From: Platynereis dumerilii | Taxonomy: Eukaryota; Annelida; Polychaeta; Phyllodocida; Nereididae | NCBI GenBank assembly: GCA_026936325.1 | Contig: JAPTHN010000019.1 | Coordinates: forward strand, 13,232,253-13,296,252 | Length of the DNA stretch: 64,000 nt | Direction: 5' to 3' | In this document: positions 20,590 to 34,110 of the stretch, piece by piece | Layout of the letters: each line of letters starts with the position of its first letter | Position numbering within the stretch: the stretch's first letter is position 1 | Made by a program: the position numbers and the translations under genes | Notes under the pieces: generated by a model | The model's input: only the letters and a program-made list of their open reading frames with translations | Databases searched by the model: none | What the model was told of the DNA's origin: nothing

Positions 20590-23500
20590 ATTATTCTGAA
20601 TAGAAGGTTAGCTATGTCACAAGAATTGCTGTTACTTTTCCCGATAGTCATGCAAACATTACATTTGTAGAATTAAAGAGTACAAATACGAAATTCTCTG
20701 TACCCATAAAAATAATCATTTTTGGTCCTTCAATGTTTTTGTGGAGCTGTTCTAATGTGTATGATAAAAATATATCAAAATAAAGGTTGTCATTTTATAT
20801 ATTATATACATGTAAAATTTGATGAGTTTTGAATAATTTCAAAGCTGCCACTGCTGTCTGGATTAGGGATTGTCGGTTTCCAAAACATTACATATATTAA
20901 AAAGGATGAAATTTCAGCAACATAAAATATCAAAATGGAAATACCTCAGAAGAAAAACAAAAATTTAAAAAACTGACAACAGAGGATTATCTTGAATATT
21001 TTAAGACCAATATTTCAATATTGTGGACAATTTCATTATTGTGGAAAATATTAATAGAAACTGAACTATTCCAGGATCTCAAAGCAATACAACAGTATTC
21101 TTCCAAATAATGTTTATGATGATTAAATAGAATTTCCAAATGTGATTGGAACTTCGAAGAAAGGGCGCTTAATTAAAGAAGCAATTTCTGCCTATAAAGG
21201 AGCAAAACATTAAAGGGGGTTTAGAGGAAGCTTTATTTCAAATTTATTTTTGACAACCATTTGATTCGCATTGAATTCAAACACTCCTTTCAAAACCCAA
21301 TTCACTTCAGAAAATCCATGAGTACGTTTTTTGAAAATTCAATTTTTCGAAAAAATGTCTCAAATTGTGTCTGCAAAGCAGCTGCTGTCTCGAAGGTGGT
21401 TTGATAATATTCTAAAAAAGATGCAAGTCCCATTCCTAAGTTATTTTCTGTGATTTCTATCCATTTATTGGTAATGTTGATTTCAAGTTTTATTTAATGG
21501 GACCCAGAAAAAGCAAAAAATAGGTTCTTCACGGTCTGCTGAACTAGACAAAATCATAACTTCGGTTTCAAAAGAAAATTTACCCAAAGTCCTTGACCCA
21601 TACATGACTCTACTCTTAAGCCAACAAGAGTCAACAAGGTAATGTCCTAATGCAGTTATGTCCAAATTCCTCATCACATGTGACAGGCTGTGAGATACAG
21701 CTGCTTTGATGTCTCATCATCATCTCATGCCATGTTGTATTTGCCTTTGAGGACTATTTTCTGCTTTCCTTTTTGTTTCTTGAATGGTTTTTCAATTATT
21801 ATCGTTTTCATAGCTACATGTTTTTCAAGTTTGCAATTTGTTTCATTCCAAAACTGTGATGTCAGAGATTAGTTGAATAACTTTGTTTATTACAAGTACA
21901 AATTTCAGGAAATTGACAAAGTGCAGTGACACATGGAAGATGTATGTTTCACTATGCACTGTAACTGAACCAAACAGACAACTTAGCCTCAAAGGAGAGT
22001 TGCAATTACTGACAAAAAAGTTGTTTGAAATTGTGATGACTGGTGTCTTGTGAAAAACAGCAACACATTTTGTTTCGAAAACAATGTGGTGCAACACTCA
22101 GCTTAGACATGCGTTGTTTGTTGTGGTTGTACACAAATAGTAACATTGCTTAAAAGTTTTAAATTCCTTTGTCATAAACTGTGATGGCAAACTCTGAACT
22201 GATATGTCACAGATTGAAGATTAGACCAATCACATTGACAGATACTCGATGATGTCACGGTTTAACTGCAAAACGAAGTTTTACAAAAACACATAGCTAT
22301 GAAAATGATAATAACTTGTCTTTTTCAAAGACAATGTACAAAAGTTAATTGAAAGCCACCTTTACAGATCGTTTAATAGCAGAGCTAAACCATGTAAATT
22401 TGTATTGATAGTTGGTTAAAGATGCCAAGTATCGGAGATCACATATGCTTACTTAGGGAACTGACCTCACATTCAACCTCGGAGACCACAATAATCATAC
22501 AGGTTATGCCATAGTTGCTCATCTTCAGCAGAGATAGATTGTACTTGACGACCACGACTATAATCGGACCAGATGCATGATCAAACAAGACTTAATCGAA
22601 TATATGAGATTTCTTGGGTAGGATATCAAGTTAGATGGCCAAGCCACCATGACCTATGATGTCAAAGATATGAGATTGTCAAACTGGGTTCTCTCAATAC
22701 CAAAATAATTCAATCAGCAAACAAGCTCCATCAGCCATATAATCTGCTGATTTCGTAAGTTTGAATCACGGCAGTGTTAAAAACTATCTATGGAGTGGAA
22801 ATAAGGACAGATAAAGTAAGAGACTCCATGACGGATGGTTAGTTACCTGGCACAACATTTCATTTTTTTCAATTGAACATTGTACATTCTGTCAGTGTTT
22901 GATTCCTGCATCTTTGTTTTCAGAAGAGACATGTCATGCATGCCTAAGTTAGGCTCCATATCTATCTATCTATATATACATTCAAACAAAATCCTAATGA
23001 GATGCAAATGAGGTCATACCAGGTCACATGATCGTTGCCAGCTAAAAACTCCCTCCACAGCCATATCCTTCCCCTACACCCTTAACCTACCCTTCTTTCA
23101 CCCTTTTCTTCTTCTGATGACATCATAAATTCCTGTTTCTTTTGCTGTTTAATCCAATTTTCTGTCTACCATCAAAGGTAGTTCCCTCTGTCTGCACCAG
23201 AGCTCCACTTATGCAAATCACATACTGGGTCAGAAATATTTTGCCCCAAAAATGTTATGCCAGATGGCGGCACTGTCAAAAGCCAATATTTTTTCTGGCC
23301 CTTCACCCAACAAGGATGCTGTCTAGAGATTCCAATTTCACTGTTTACTTGACTCCCAACTTTTCATCAACGTACCATCAAAATGTTCATTCACCTGTTG
23401 AATCCCTTATGGCTTTCTGTGCTTTTAATGGGCTTTACTAGTATAATACAATGAAGTTTATTGGTGACAATGTTTACTTACTATCTGAAATTAGGATGAT

Positions 23501-23779
23501 GAAATAATCACTTCACAATGCGTTTGATTTCAGTAAAATTTAGAAATTGAAAGTTGCATAATTTTTCTCTATTTATCACACTCGCTCATTCACATAAATT
23601 GTATTTTGGTCTGGAGTAAAGCCAAATCCTATGGATCCTCAGTGGAGCTGGAAGACAAATGAAATCTGTCTGACCAGTAATCCTGTGTTTATCACGGTGT
23701 CTGGCCACTGCCTTTGTTGAGTCACCAGGATAGTTTCCTTCACTTTCTGGACAAAGGGTTTGCATTGTTGGAAGCACTC

Positions 23780-23925
23780 TGGGCATCACATTGAAGGATC
23801 TCGGGTTGTGTTCCTACTCTGGCCAGGTCATCTGGTCTTATGTTGGACAGCAGTTTCAGTCATCCATTTTCCTTCTTTAATCAAATACAGGATTTAAAGC
23901 CCAATTAATCCGTCCATCCTTCACC
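23780..23925 (+). mobile_element. SINE fragment
   Basis: TCTTATGTTGGACAGC, CAGTTTCAGTCATCC and the tail TTTAAAGCCCAATTAATCC match the body and tail of the SINE at 13400. The promoter half is degraded. Confidence 0.5.
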
Positions 23926-24524
23926 GTCTGCATGTTCATTGCACAAACAGAGCATTAGTGAAAGTTGAATTGAAAACACTAACACCATAATTGTATTTAA
24001 TGTGCTTTGAAAAAATGTAATTGTTCTAAAGTAAAATAAATTATCAATGAATCAATCAATCAAAGTCTTATCCTCATCACTCAATGACTTTGTCTTGAGA
24101 ACACTATCTCAGTCAAGCATAAAACCCATACCTTTAGGAAAATGACAGCTCTTTCCACAGTTTCTTTTCACTATTCCACTGAGTAGGATATGTCACATTC
24201 CTTCAAAACAATAGGATTATGCAAATGTTTTCAGACACTGAGGAATGATGATATCACTGTCAAAGCAAGCTTACGATTCATCTCAAAGTAGATTTTGTCA
24301 GCTGGATGTAACATGAAATTGCATTATGCAGATTCTTATGGATTCTCTGGGTTTCTCTCGCCTTGCAATTGATAAGTTGCTGTTGTCATAATTTTTCACA
24401 TATAATAGAAACCAAAATATTTGGAAGATAGAGGAATCTAAATAGCTTGTAACCTGACACAATATTGTTGTTCTAGTTGTCAGACACGAACAGTAATGTT
24501 GCACTCCACTGAGTGCTGTGAAAA

Positions 24525-24869
24525 CCCAGTGGGCACACGACGTAAACCCCGACGTCGCTAATTGGTGGAGGGCTAGTCTGTTGGTCACGTAGATATGTAT
24601 GGTAGAGATGATGTCGCCCCAACGTGAACACGAGGTCGGGGTTTTTTTTACAACATTGCCACAACGTTGCAACCTAACGTTGAATTATAGACATTGCCTC
24701 ACAAAGTCACAATGTTGCAAAACGTTGCCAAACATTGCATGCTAACGTCATATCGTTGACGTTGCTTCACAACGTTGTGACAACATAATTTCAACCATAC
24801 AATTCCACATCATTTGACGAAAAGTGTGATGTCGTTGCAACGTTGCTGCAACGTCGATTTGCCCATGGG
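24525..24869. mobile_element. ~345-bp element with repeated ACGTTG motifs
   Basis: Ends CCCAGTGGGCA and TGCCCATGGG are inverted with one mismatch. The interior repeats CAACGTTGCAAC and variants in both orientations and has an internal CGACGT at each subterminus. Non-coding; likely a non-autonomous DNA transposon of unknown superfamily. Confidence 0.6.
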
Positions 24870-25799
24870 AAAACATGCTGGCAGTGTGATGATTCCACAA
24901 AATAATTCTACGAACTTTAAAGAAAAAAAAAACAATAATCTGTATCTCAGTCATAATTGTATGATGGAAGACATGATTGCTTGGTAATTGAATCACGTAA
25001 TTTCTAACAATTAACTATTGATCAGCAATTTTAGAGTTGCGCTGAGCTCTACTGATGACAGGTCTATAAAAAGTTTGAGTTTATTGATTATGATGATTAA
25101 CTCTCTCAAATTCTCTTTTTTTTAACAATACCAATTACAGCCAAATTGACTATGTCCCCTTCTAGATTGGGGTTTAATTATAAGCTATTTCCCTGTCAGC
25201 ATTAACTACGGCTTCCCAAAGCACAGCCACAGACCCTAAGCTTGACTCTGAGGTTGTTACAACAAATTACAAAGATTCACAAAATCAGGACGAAACCCAA
25301 TTATATCTGGTAAGAATATGACAGAATGTCACAGAAATACAAGACAGGCGGGAAGTATGGGAGATAATTGTCTGCCGTTTGATGAGATGGAAGCAGCGTC
25401 ACAATAGCCAAAAGCACAATTATTTCATTCACACAATAATTGGTTGTCACACCTGCCACAGTCCAGTCCCTGTCCTCAGTTGGCGAATGCTTACTGTATC
25501 TGTGGTTTTGAAAGGTTATATCTTGCCAATGCAAGTCTGTTCCCTATTGTTTGCAGAAGCCCTGTCAGTCTATTATATATGGGGAAATCTCTCAATATCC
25601 GTTTTCAATGTCTTCGTGTGTTGACCTTACTAACCTTTTTTGCTTGCCTGTTTTTTATTGCTTGGTACGTGGATAGAAAAAATAAATGAAAGGCACTTTA
25701 CATATTTTATTCTGTAATCTCCCCTCACTAAACAATTACACGGTTTTAATATTTATAGTACACTTTCTTTCAGCATGTTATTTTTCTTAGGCATGTATA

Positions 25800-28300
25800 T
25801 TATTCTATCTATAGGGGAGTTGTGTCATAAGGTTTTGGTGTTACTTTTCCCCACAGTCAAGCAAAAATTAAGATTATTTTTGTGCTTTATTTGAGTCTTA
25901 CCATGTTTTTTTCGAGCTGATAAACTGCCTTTTCTGATGTATATGATATAAATATTCTATCAAAACAAAGCTTTTTGAAATGCCTTGGCATTTCACATTA
26001 TATACTTGTACAATTTGTCATTGTTGTCTGGTTTAGGGATTTTTGGTTTACAAAACAATGCATAATTTATAGAGGATAACATTTCTGCCACATAAAACAG
26101 AAATGCTATAAAAACATTATCAAATAACACAGACCCACAGAGTATTATCTTGAATTTCTAAAGACACAAATTTTTTATTATTGTTAATACAAAAATATTC
26201 ACTGAATTCTCCCACAGTCTCAAAGCTCATAACAATTGTTCCAAAAAGCATGAATGATAATTAGAGAGAACTTCTTTAGAATTTAAGAAAATTCTTGCCT
26301 CTTTCATGAAAGGGCACTAAATCAAAGAAGCAATTTCTTCTAATGAAGGAACAAAAAGTTAAATGGCAGTTCAAACACTCTTTTTAAAACCCAATTCACT
26401 TTAATTTAGAAAATATGTGAGTTCTTTTATTCAAAATTTTATTCATAGAAAAAATGTCTCAATTTGTGTCTAGAAGACAGCTGCCATCTCCAAGGTGGTT
26501 ATGTAGTATTCTAAGTTAGGTATAAGTACCACTCCTCAGTTCTTTCTGTGATATAATTCCATGACATGACACCTTTTATTGATTGTTACTGCCACAGAAA
26601 AACTAGACAGAACAGAAGCCATTACCAGTTATACCATTCAAGATGTTGTATGTGTGGCATTATATGTTTGCTTTGGGAATTTACCTTCATTTATAAATTG
26701 TCCACAGGTCACTGATCCAAAGTGCAATCTACAACCAGATGCATGATCTATTCACACTTAATTGAATATAAAAGATTTCTTGGGTGGTCTATCAAGTTAG
26801 AAGACAAAATCTCTGTGTCCTATGATATAGAAGAAATGAGATTGGCAAACTGGCTTCTCTCACTGTATGAATCATTCAATCAGCTAACAAGTTAAATCAA
26901 CCACATGATCTACAGAGTTGGCAAGTGTGGAGCGATATGAAACTCAGGAGGATTGAAAATATCAATATGAGAAACAGGGAATAAGGACACTTTGTATATA
27001 AAGAGGCAGATGAAGAATGTCATTCATATTGTCTTATTATATATGAAGGCTTTATATATGACTGTAGTTCACTTTTATTTTCAATACAGCGGTCCCTGCA
27101 TTATAAGACTGCGGTCTCTCCTCGGGGTGCAAAATGCACTGAAAATGCTACTTTAGTGCTGGAGGAAGGTGGGCACATGAGGCAGGGGGTCCTATAATGC
27201 GGGTACCGCTTCACTGAAATTACATGTGATGGAATATGATATTGTTGCCTTTTTCTCATAAAATGTATTGCACTCAAACTATGTGCATTTGTATTGCGGT
27301 CTGGACCAAAGCTAAAGCCAAGGGGTTCTAAAAGACTCTCAGCAGAGTTGAAAGACCAATGAAGTATTTCCATCCTGTAATCCTTTGTTTAGCACATTGT
27401 CTGGCCACTGTGTTTACTGAATCTCCAGATAAATTCTGGATAAACTCTTTCTCCTTCAGCATCTTCACCACATAAATGGAGCTTACAGGATACAAATGGG
27501 TAACTGTTGGAGAAACCTTTAAGAAACCTATAAACATTGCCATATCCTTGTGATGCACACATTTTTCTGGTGATAATTATGTCAGTTAAGTATCCATATT
27601 TGCGGGAAAATGACAGCTTTTTCCAGGGTTTATTTTAATGATTCTGTCAACAAGTAGGAGATGACTTCTTTTAAAACAATATGATTATGCATGTCAGACA
27701 CTAAAGGATTTATGATATTACTGTCAAAGCAAGATTACGATTCATCTGAAAGTAGATTTTGTCTAGTGGACATTTACGAAATATTGCCATATGCAGATTC
27801 ACTGAATTTCCCAAGGTTTGACGTATAAATCAGACTTGTCTGTAAGTCTTTAGTTTATTGATTATTACGATACAAACTCTGGGATCCTACTGTTCTGAAG
27901 AATGGCAGTAAAAACAAATTTCACTCCGTCACTTTAAAAGTATTTTAAAAGTATCACATATGCCATTTCCCTATCAACATGCCCAATAGGCTGGCCATGG
28001 CGCAACCATTGACTCTGGCATGACAAATTACAGAGATTCACAAATATATGAGTTGCATCCAATTAAATCTGGTAAGAATATGACAGAGTGTCACAGAAAT
28101 GCAAGACAGCCAGGAAGTATGGGAGATAATTGACTGCAGGTTGATGAGAAGGAAGCATAGTCACAGAAGCCAAAGGCACAATTATTTCTTTCACACAATA
28201 ATTGGCTGTCACACCTGCCACAGTTCAGTCCCTGTCCTTAGTTGGTGAAAGTGTATCTGTGGTTATAAAAGACTACATCTTACTAATTCAGATATGTTCC
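25800..28300. repeat. large unclassified repeat unit A, copy 2
   Basis: Shorter partner of 20.6-25.7 kb in the same order and orientation. It lacks the 24525 element and SINE fragment present in copy 1, so those inserted after the duplication or were lost here. No coding content recognised. Confidence 0.7.
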
Positions 28301-29445
28301 TAAATGTTTGAAGGAACCCAATCTCAACTTAGTATTTATCTTGATGGAAAAATTCTGGTTTCTACAGTGTTAAATAAAGATCTACATGCCCGATTTGCAA
28401 ATCGGGCTGCTTTTTGCATGCCAGACAGTAAAATAGGTCTTTGTCACAATATCTACTCCCCTCACCATGCTTTGCCAATATCCCTAACGAAATATCCAAA
28501 AAGTGCAACCCAGCCACATTTTCTACTGAACTTTTCCAAAAGTTCTAATGTGCTATGTTAGAAACTTGTCATGGTATATTGACAGCCATCTCTTCTACAT
28601 ATCAAATAGTGACCAAATAGTGTCTCATGGTTAGGAAGTATTTTGACACTATTTGTTAGAACTTTGGGCTGTCATGCACTGCCATCCCTTCTACAACAAA
28701 AGAGGGCACTTCAATGTAAATTAAGTGCAGCTTGTATCCAGGGCCTCTGAAGTTGAAGCCCCCTCTGCTGGATATTTTGGAACCCAAAATAGGACCCGGA
28801 GAATAATTGGCAGCTGCCAAAGCTCCATATGGTCTGCCAAAGCTCCATACGGTCAGCCAAAGCTTAAGATGGAATATCATCTGATGAAATAGGGTCTGAT
28901 GAAATATCCAAATAGCATCTTGGGGATATTTGACCTTTTCAAATATCCTCATAGTGCTATTTGGAATATCCAAAGTCTTTTGAAAAGCACTTTTTGATAT
29001 TAGACACAATGTCAGTAGAGACATTGTCACAAGCACCAGTTTCTACTTGCGTTGGCCTCATTAGCATGCCTGTGTTTTGTTTGCATATACATAGAAAGGG
29101 AATGACAGTTTATAGTCTGACAGTTCAAAAAGCAAAAATAAAAAGAAGCTCTATTTGCAAACGGACAGGGCTTTACATTAGATTTTTAAGATAAGAAATA
29201 ATAGACCTGCACATTAGATTGGAATAGATTCATCTTTTGAACACATGGTACATGCTTGTGTCTGAAAAAAGTGTTAACTGAACACCAGCTATTTAGAAGC
29301 ATTAATGTCCGTACTTTCTCCTCTTTACATTTAAAAACAATATCTATATATATGGTTTTCAAAACATTTTGAATACTATTTATATATTGTATGCAAATGT
29401 AGATAAAGAAATGTTTGACTTTTCTTTGTTCCTCCTGTGATTCCT
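28301..29445. other. intergenic, small palindrome and short repeats only
   Basis: GCCCGATTTGCAAATCGGGC at 28388-28407 is a perfect 20-bp palindrome with a POU-octamer-like core. GCCAAAGCTCCATA is doubled near 28817 and 28838. No gene recognised. Confidence 0.5.
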
Positions 29446-29449
29446 CATA

Positions 29450-29473
29450 GATGGATAGATGGATAGATAGATG

Positions 29474-29529
<56 letters not shown>
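29450..29529. repeat. GATA microsatellite
   Basis: (GATA/GATG)n with about 20 units; interrupted GATGGATA at the start and pure GATA at the end. Confidence 0.95.
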
Positions 29530-29530
<1 letters not shown>

Positions 29531-29534
29531 ATTT

Positions 29535-29790
29535 GTGGGCACTCACGAGGGTTGATTGATACGATGGGAGAGAGTCCTCAACGTGTTACGAATTACCCCC
29601 ATGTAAACTTGCCCAGCATAAACACTGACAAAAGGGGCCGCCAATTCAACATATCATCCAAACGACATCTAGTGATTTTTCTCATGATGGTATACTGAAA
29701 ATTTTGGGAGCCCATGCAAGCAAATACCTTCTGCGGAGCAGGTAGGCACCTAAGCCACTTGACCACCCAGTTGCCCATCATCATCAATTT
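29535..29790 (-). mobile_element. possible tRNA-like SINE, reverse strand
   Basis: On the minus strand TGGTCAAGTGGCTTAGG resembles a Leu/Ser-type tRNA A box. The block sits directly against the GATA tract as a SINE 3' end often does. A convincing B box is not visible. Confidence 0.35.
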
Positions 29791-29819
29791 ATATACTATA
29801 TAATTGAACTTAAGTATTT

Positions 29820-32800
29820 TTGAAACAATTAAGAGCTATAAATTTTGTCTGGATGAGAGATTTTTGGTTTACAAAATAATGCAGATTTTTAATGTGAATA
29901 ATATTTCAGCAGCCTAAATTGGAAAAATAATTGCAACAGCGTTATTTCAAAGCTTAAATATTTTAAGATCCATATTTGAATATTTCCGATAATACAAATA
30001 GAAATTGAGTTCTTGCAGATAACGAGAAGATTTTCCCAAAAACCGTCTATGATAATTGAAGAGAACCTCTTTAAAATTGTTAACATTTCTTGCCACCTTC
30101 ATGAAAGGGTGCTTAATTAAAGAAGCAATTATGCCAATGAACGAACAAATCACATGAAGATTTGGTGTCCAGAAGCTTTATTTCTGATTTAATTTCAACA
30201 ACCATCAGATTCCCCCCTGTTTAAACAATACATTCAAAATCGAATGCAGCCTCTCTTCAAAATAAGATCAAAACATGTCTGAAAGGCATTTCAGTTGGCA
30301 TCACAAAGATGTCAACTCGCCAATGTCACCATTTTTTCAAAGTTATGTACGAAACATTGTTTTTTCGTTCTTTTTGCAACACTTGTATTCATGAGTATCA
30401 TAACAAGGACTGCCTTGGAGTTTATTCACATAAATTGACAATTGAGACAGAAAACTATATTAAATCTAAATGTTTTTGTATGCACAAACCTTTGACCCTT
30501 GATAAAAAGAGTTTTTTATTGAGAAAAGGTAGCATTTATTCTGATATTCGTTTTCCAACTTTTTCCTTTCATCATTAAATTTACATTATGTAACAACAAG
30601 ACTTAACTAAGTGAAGCAGCATGATAAACAAAACCAACCTTAATGGATGTATAATAAAATATTATATGATTTTGTAGCCTAATGGGAATAATAGATGACA
30701 ATGAACTACATGCTTTTGAAGTACATGCCAAATGGTGGCAGATAATGAATACCATGCCAATTAAATATTGGCACAATGCGTAATGATATATCAATCTGGC
30801 TAATCGTACCATTTCCAGTATTGTTGCTGGGGCACGGATGTTATCTGAGAAATGGCCTCCATTTTGCACTCAAGACAATACTTTTTTCTCTTTTTTTCCT
30901 TTGACATACATGGGCTGCTCGTTACTCCTGGAAAATAAGGAAGATATATTACTAATTAGTCAACATCAAGCACGCGACCCTTTCTTGCTGATTTGTGAAA
31001 TGTACTTGGGACACTCAAAGCAAACATCCAATGTAAACAACATAGAACAGGTACATTGGAGGCCAGTGGAGGTGCCATTCTATCCAGGGGTCACAACCAT
31101 TATCTTAAGATTTACCACAACCAATACAGACACCATACCTATCTCCTTTACTGGAGGATGCTGCAAGAGGGCTACATAATCAACACATATATCCACCTGA
31201 ACCTTCAACCGGTACTTTCACTGCCCTTAATCCTATTGTCACAAGGAGCTGTTGTCACAACCCCCACCTCTGTTTCTGCCAAAGCTACAACTGCCTTGGA
31301 TAATTCTACTGACAGCCCATCTTTAACGGAAAGTGTATTGCAAGAGGACTGTATAATATATGTACACATACACCTTCAACTGTTACTTAACTGTTAAAGC
31401 TTCAAGACTTTAATACAAGCAGTTCAGCAGACGTGCCACAACCTTATAGACTGTCCCGTCAAAAGGAGCTAGTTTCACTAAGTACTCCCAGTCTCCTACC
31501 TCCGTTCTTGCCGAAGATAAACCTGTCTCTGATGTTGCTGCTGCAAACTGCAAGCTGCCAGCCCATCTTAAAAGGGAAGCCTCCTGCATCAGAGCTCTAT
31601 GGGTAGTCCAGCAGCCAGTTCCAGCAGCCAGTTCCAGTGTCACGCTCAGTTATTGCAGCCTTGTGCACTTGTAGTTGGGGACTAACAGGACTAACAGGAG
31701 CTCCCTGTTTTACATTTTTTCCCAATTGTTAATGCTGCAAGGATATTATTTGTAAACCAAAAGGATTGTTGAATCTTAAAAAGTATTAAAAGGATTATCT
31801 TGATAATATCACAACAGTCTTTTAAAAGTGCGTTTGACTGGGCTATAGTTATTTATGAGCAACTTAACTACTTGGGTGCATGATTATTTCTGGAATTTTA
31901 CGAATATCACCTCATCACTGAAGGAATATGCATAAGGAATGTGTTTGTGTTCCAGTATTTACAATTTGAATTGCTCATTCACAAAGAAATACTTGATTAC
32001 TTTGACGTACAGGCCTATGACAGGGGGGATACTTTTTTGTGGATGTGATTTAAAAGAGTACTCCATAAAAATGTGTGTTCGGTATATTTAATGTTGATAT
32101 ACAATTTACATGCTACAGACTTAATTGGATTTACAGTTCCATTGTGTTGTTATGCTGGTGGAATTGTATTGTGTGCAAGTTTTATTACTGCTCTGATAAC
32201 TTATTATAACTGCGTACTGGAAATATTTGGAATATAAATACACTTATTAAGACAAAAGAAATATTGACAACACACTGTGACATCCAAACATTGGAAATAC
32301 CACTTCAAACACAAGGAATACCATAGAAGTGTTCTTCAAGGAGATACCCTGTCACCTTCATAGATGCAAGGTAGGTGTGACAATTTACATCAGTGTAACA
32401 ATTGTGTACTTGATGAAGAAGCCCTAAGGGTATTGTAGAAACAATGTTGGCTCACTAAATGCTTAGTGGAATTATCACCAGCCACAAATTGGCTTACTAG
32501 CAATTTGGAACTCAAATAGGGGTCCAGAACTTAGTGGTAGCGGCATAGTACAGGCCCAGGAAGGGTCTAGAGTTTTTCATTCATAGCTGTCTGTCCATTT
32601 GTTTGTCTCTCTGTCTGTTAGTGAGATTTATAATGCAATTATGCCACAGTCACTAGATGCACTAGATGTTTTACATTGTATATATATTTCTTATATCAAT
32701 GTTATCAGGCTAGCAACTTATGTGTTACATGTGACTGAGCACTCAGACCACTAATGATTACACTTACCAAAGATGAAGCCACTGCACACATTTTAGCCCG

Positions 32801-34110
32801 AAAGTTCCTTTTTCAGCTTCATTGGGCATTCTACACCTCTTTCTTTTCCAAAATGTAATCCACTAAAAATATATTGTCTTCCATTCTCCTTTTTGCACAG
32901 TGGGCCTTTGCACTCTAATGAGTGCTACTACCTGGTTTTTCATCCAATCGATTTAAAAAATGTAAAAAAAAAATTGATCTGAATTAATTTAGACTCAAAT
33001 AAGCATGGATTACCTAATCAGTTCTAAAGTTCATAAATGAGCATAATTACATTTACCTTGAAACTTTGAGTTTGATATGAACCTTCATTGAAAATTTATC
33101 AGTGTGGTTAATGGAAAATTTACTGAAATTAAAAACCTTCCAGCATGCCATGCAGAACATTTAATTCTCCATGTAACAGACATTCCGACACCACATGAAA
33201 TTAGCAAAATGCTTTTTTGGCTAATCAGAGCAGATCAAAGAATTTCCTTTACCACATAATGTTTCTATCCTCACAAAAAAAATGTATAACCATGGGATAT
33301 TAGCTTCACAAAATGATACATAATGGGAAGGCAAAATGATCAATCTAGCAATACTTATTCATGTAGTTGGATTGACCTCATGGTCAAAATATATAGAGTT
33401 ATATGAGCAACGAATAACTGAATATTGTGTAGTAAATGTGTAGTATGATTGAACACGGATAGCCTGTAAATGTGTTTTAATGGTAGGTCACAGGGTTTTA
33501 CATCCTGTATTTTTGCGCTGATTGTGATTAATAGCAAGGAATAGGGTAATCAGAATAGATGCATGTACAGCAAAGCTACATGTACACTGTGAATCCGGCT
33601 GCCTGTCTCTGGAATGACAGAGCTAGAGCTTTAACGTTATGAATGCATAAAATTGTCATTGAATTTTTACCTCATGAATATGGTGTTTTTATGTTAGGAA
33701 TTGTTATTTTAACAGTGACTACCCTAAAAAGGTGGCTAGATTTTACAGTGTAGGGTGAGATCAAGGTTTCAATGCATTGCTCTGACAAGTAGACTACATC
33801 TGAGCATTATCCCTGAGTCCCTGACCCTTGTCAATAGCAGTCAAATGGTACCACATTAACTGTGATTGTGTATGTATAGAAAACAGAACAATTTGCAATG
33901 AAATTTGTGCTTGGTGACTGAATGTTCAAGCTATTTCTATTTAATGAGAGAAAACCTTGAGTCTTTTGGCCCTTGCCACATATGTGACATCATATTTGTC
34001 GTTCGCACTGCATCGTCTCAATCCTGACACAATTTGTTCTCGACTCATGAGACAAAACCATTGATTTAACCTTTTTTGTGAAAATAATTACTATATACAG
34101 TGGCCCCTGC
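29820..34110. repeat. large repeat unit B, copy 1 (~4.1 kb)
   Basis: The first ~350 bp matches the start of unit A (GAGATTTTTGGTTTACAAAA; AATTAAAGAAGCAATT). The rest matches 34.1-39.7 kb at a constant ~4.05-kb offset: TTTTGCACTCAAGACAATAC at 30862 and 34952, CAGCCAGTTCCAGTGTCACG at about 31625 and 35639, AGAAGTGTTCTTCAAGGAGA at 32325 and 36413. The only coding trace is the RT-like peptide at 32.3 kb. The ends are not defined. Confidence 0.75.
32280..32363 (+). pseudogene. RT-like peptide fragment, copy 1
   Basis: Encodes TSKHWKYHFKHKEYHRSVLQ then GDTLSPS and a stop. VLQGDTLSP resembles the conserved QGD(S/T)LSP motif of LINE reverse transcriptases, and a W about 25 residues upstream (seen in the 43.6-kb copy) matches spacing in that family. 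A fragment, not a gene. Confidence 0.5.

Larger units (their letters stand above)
20590..25700. repeat. large unclassified repeat unit A, copy 1
   Basis: Diverged direct copy of 25.8-28.3 kb. Paired anchors: GTTACTTTTCCCGATAG (20630) with GTTACTTTTCCCCACAG (25839); AAAACCCAATTCACTT (about 21291 and 26384); TACGATTCATCT-AAAGTAG (about 24272 and 27737); GGTAAGAATATGACAGA (25309 and 28072). No frame shows a known protein domain. It carries at least two later insertions (a SINE fragment and the 24525 element). Confidence 0.7.

Noticed and set aside
24298-24672. 124-codon minus-strand frame
   Set aside because: It crosses the boundary of the 24525 element and has no recognisable features.
29186-29542. 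118-codon frame beginning with a repeated Leu-Ser-Ile-Tyr pattern
   Set aside because: It is a translation of the GATA microsatellite.
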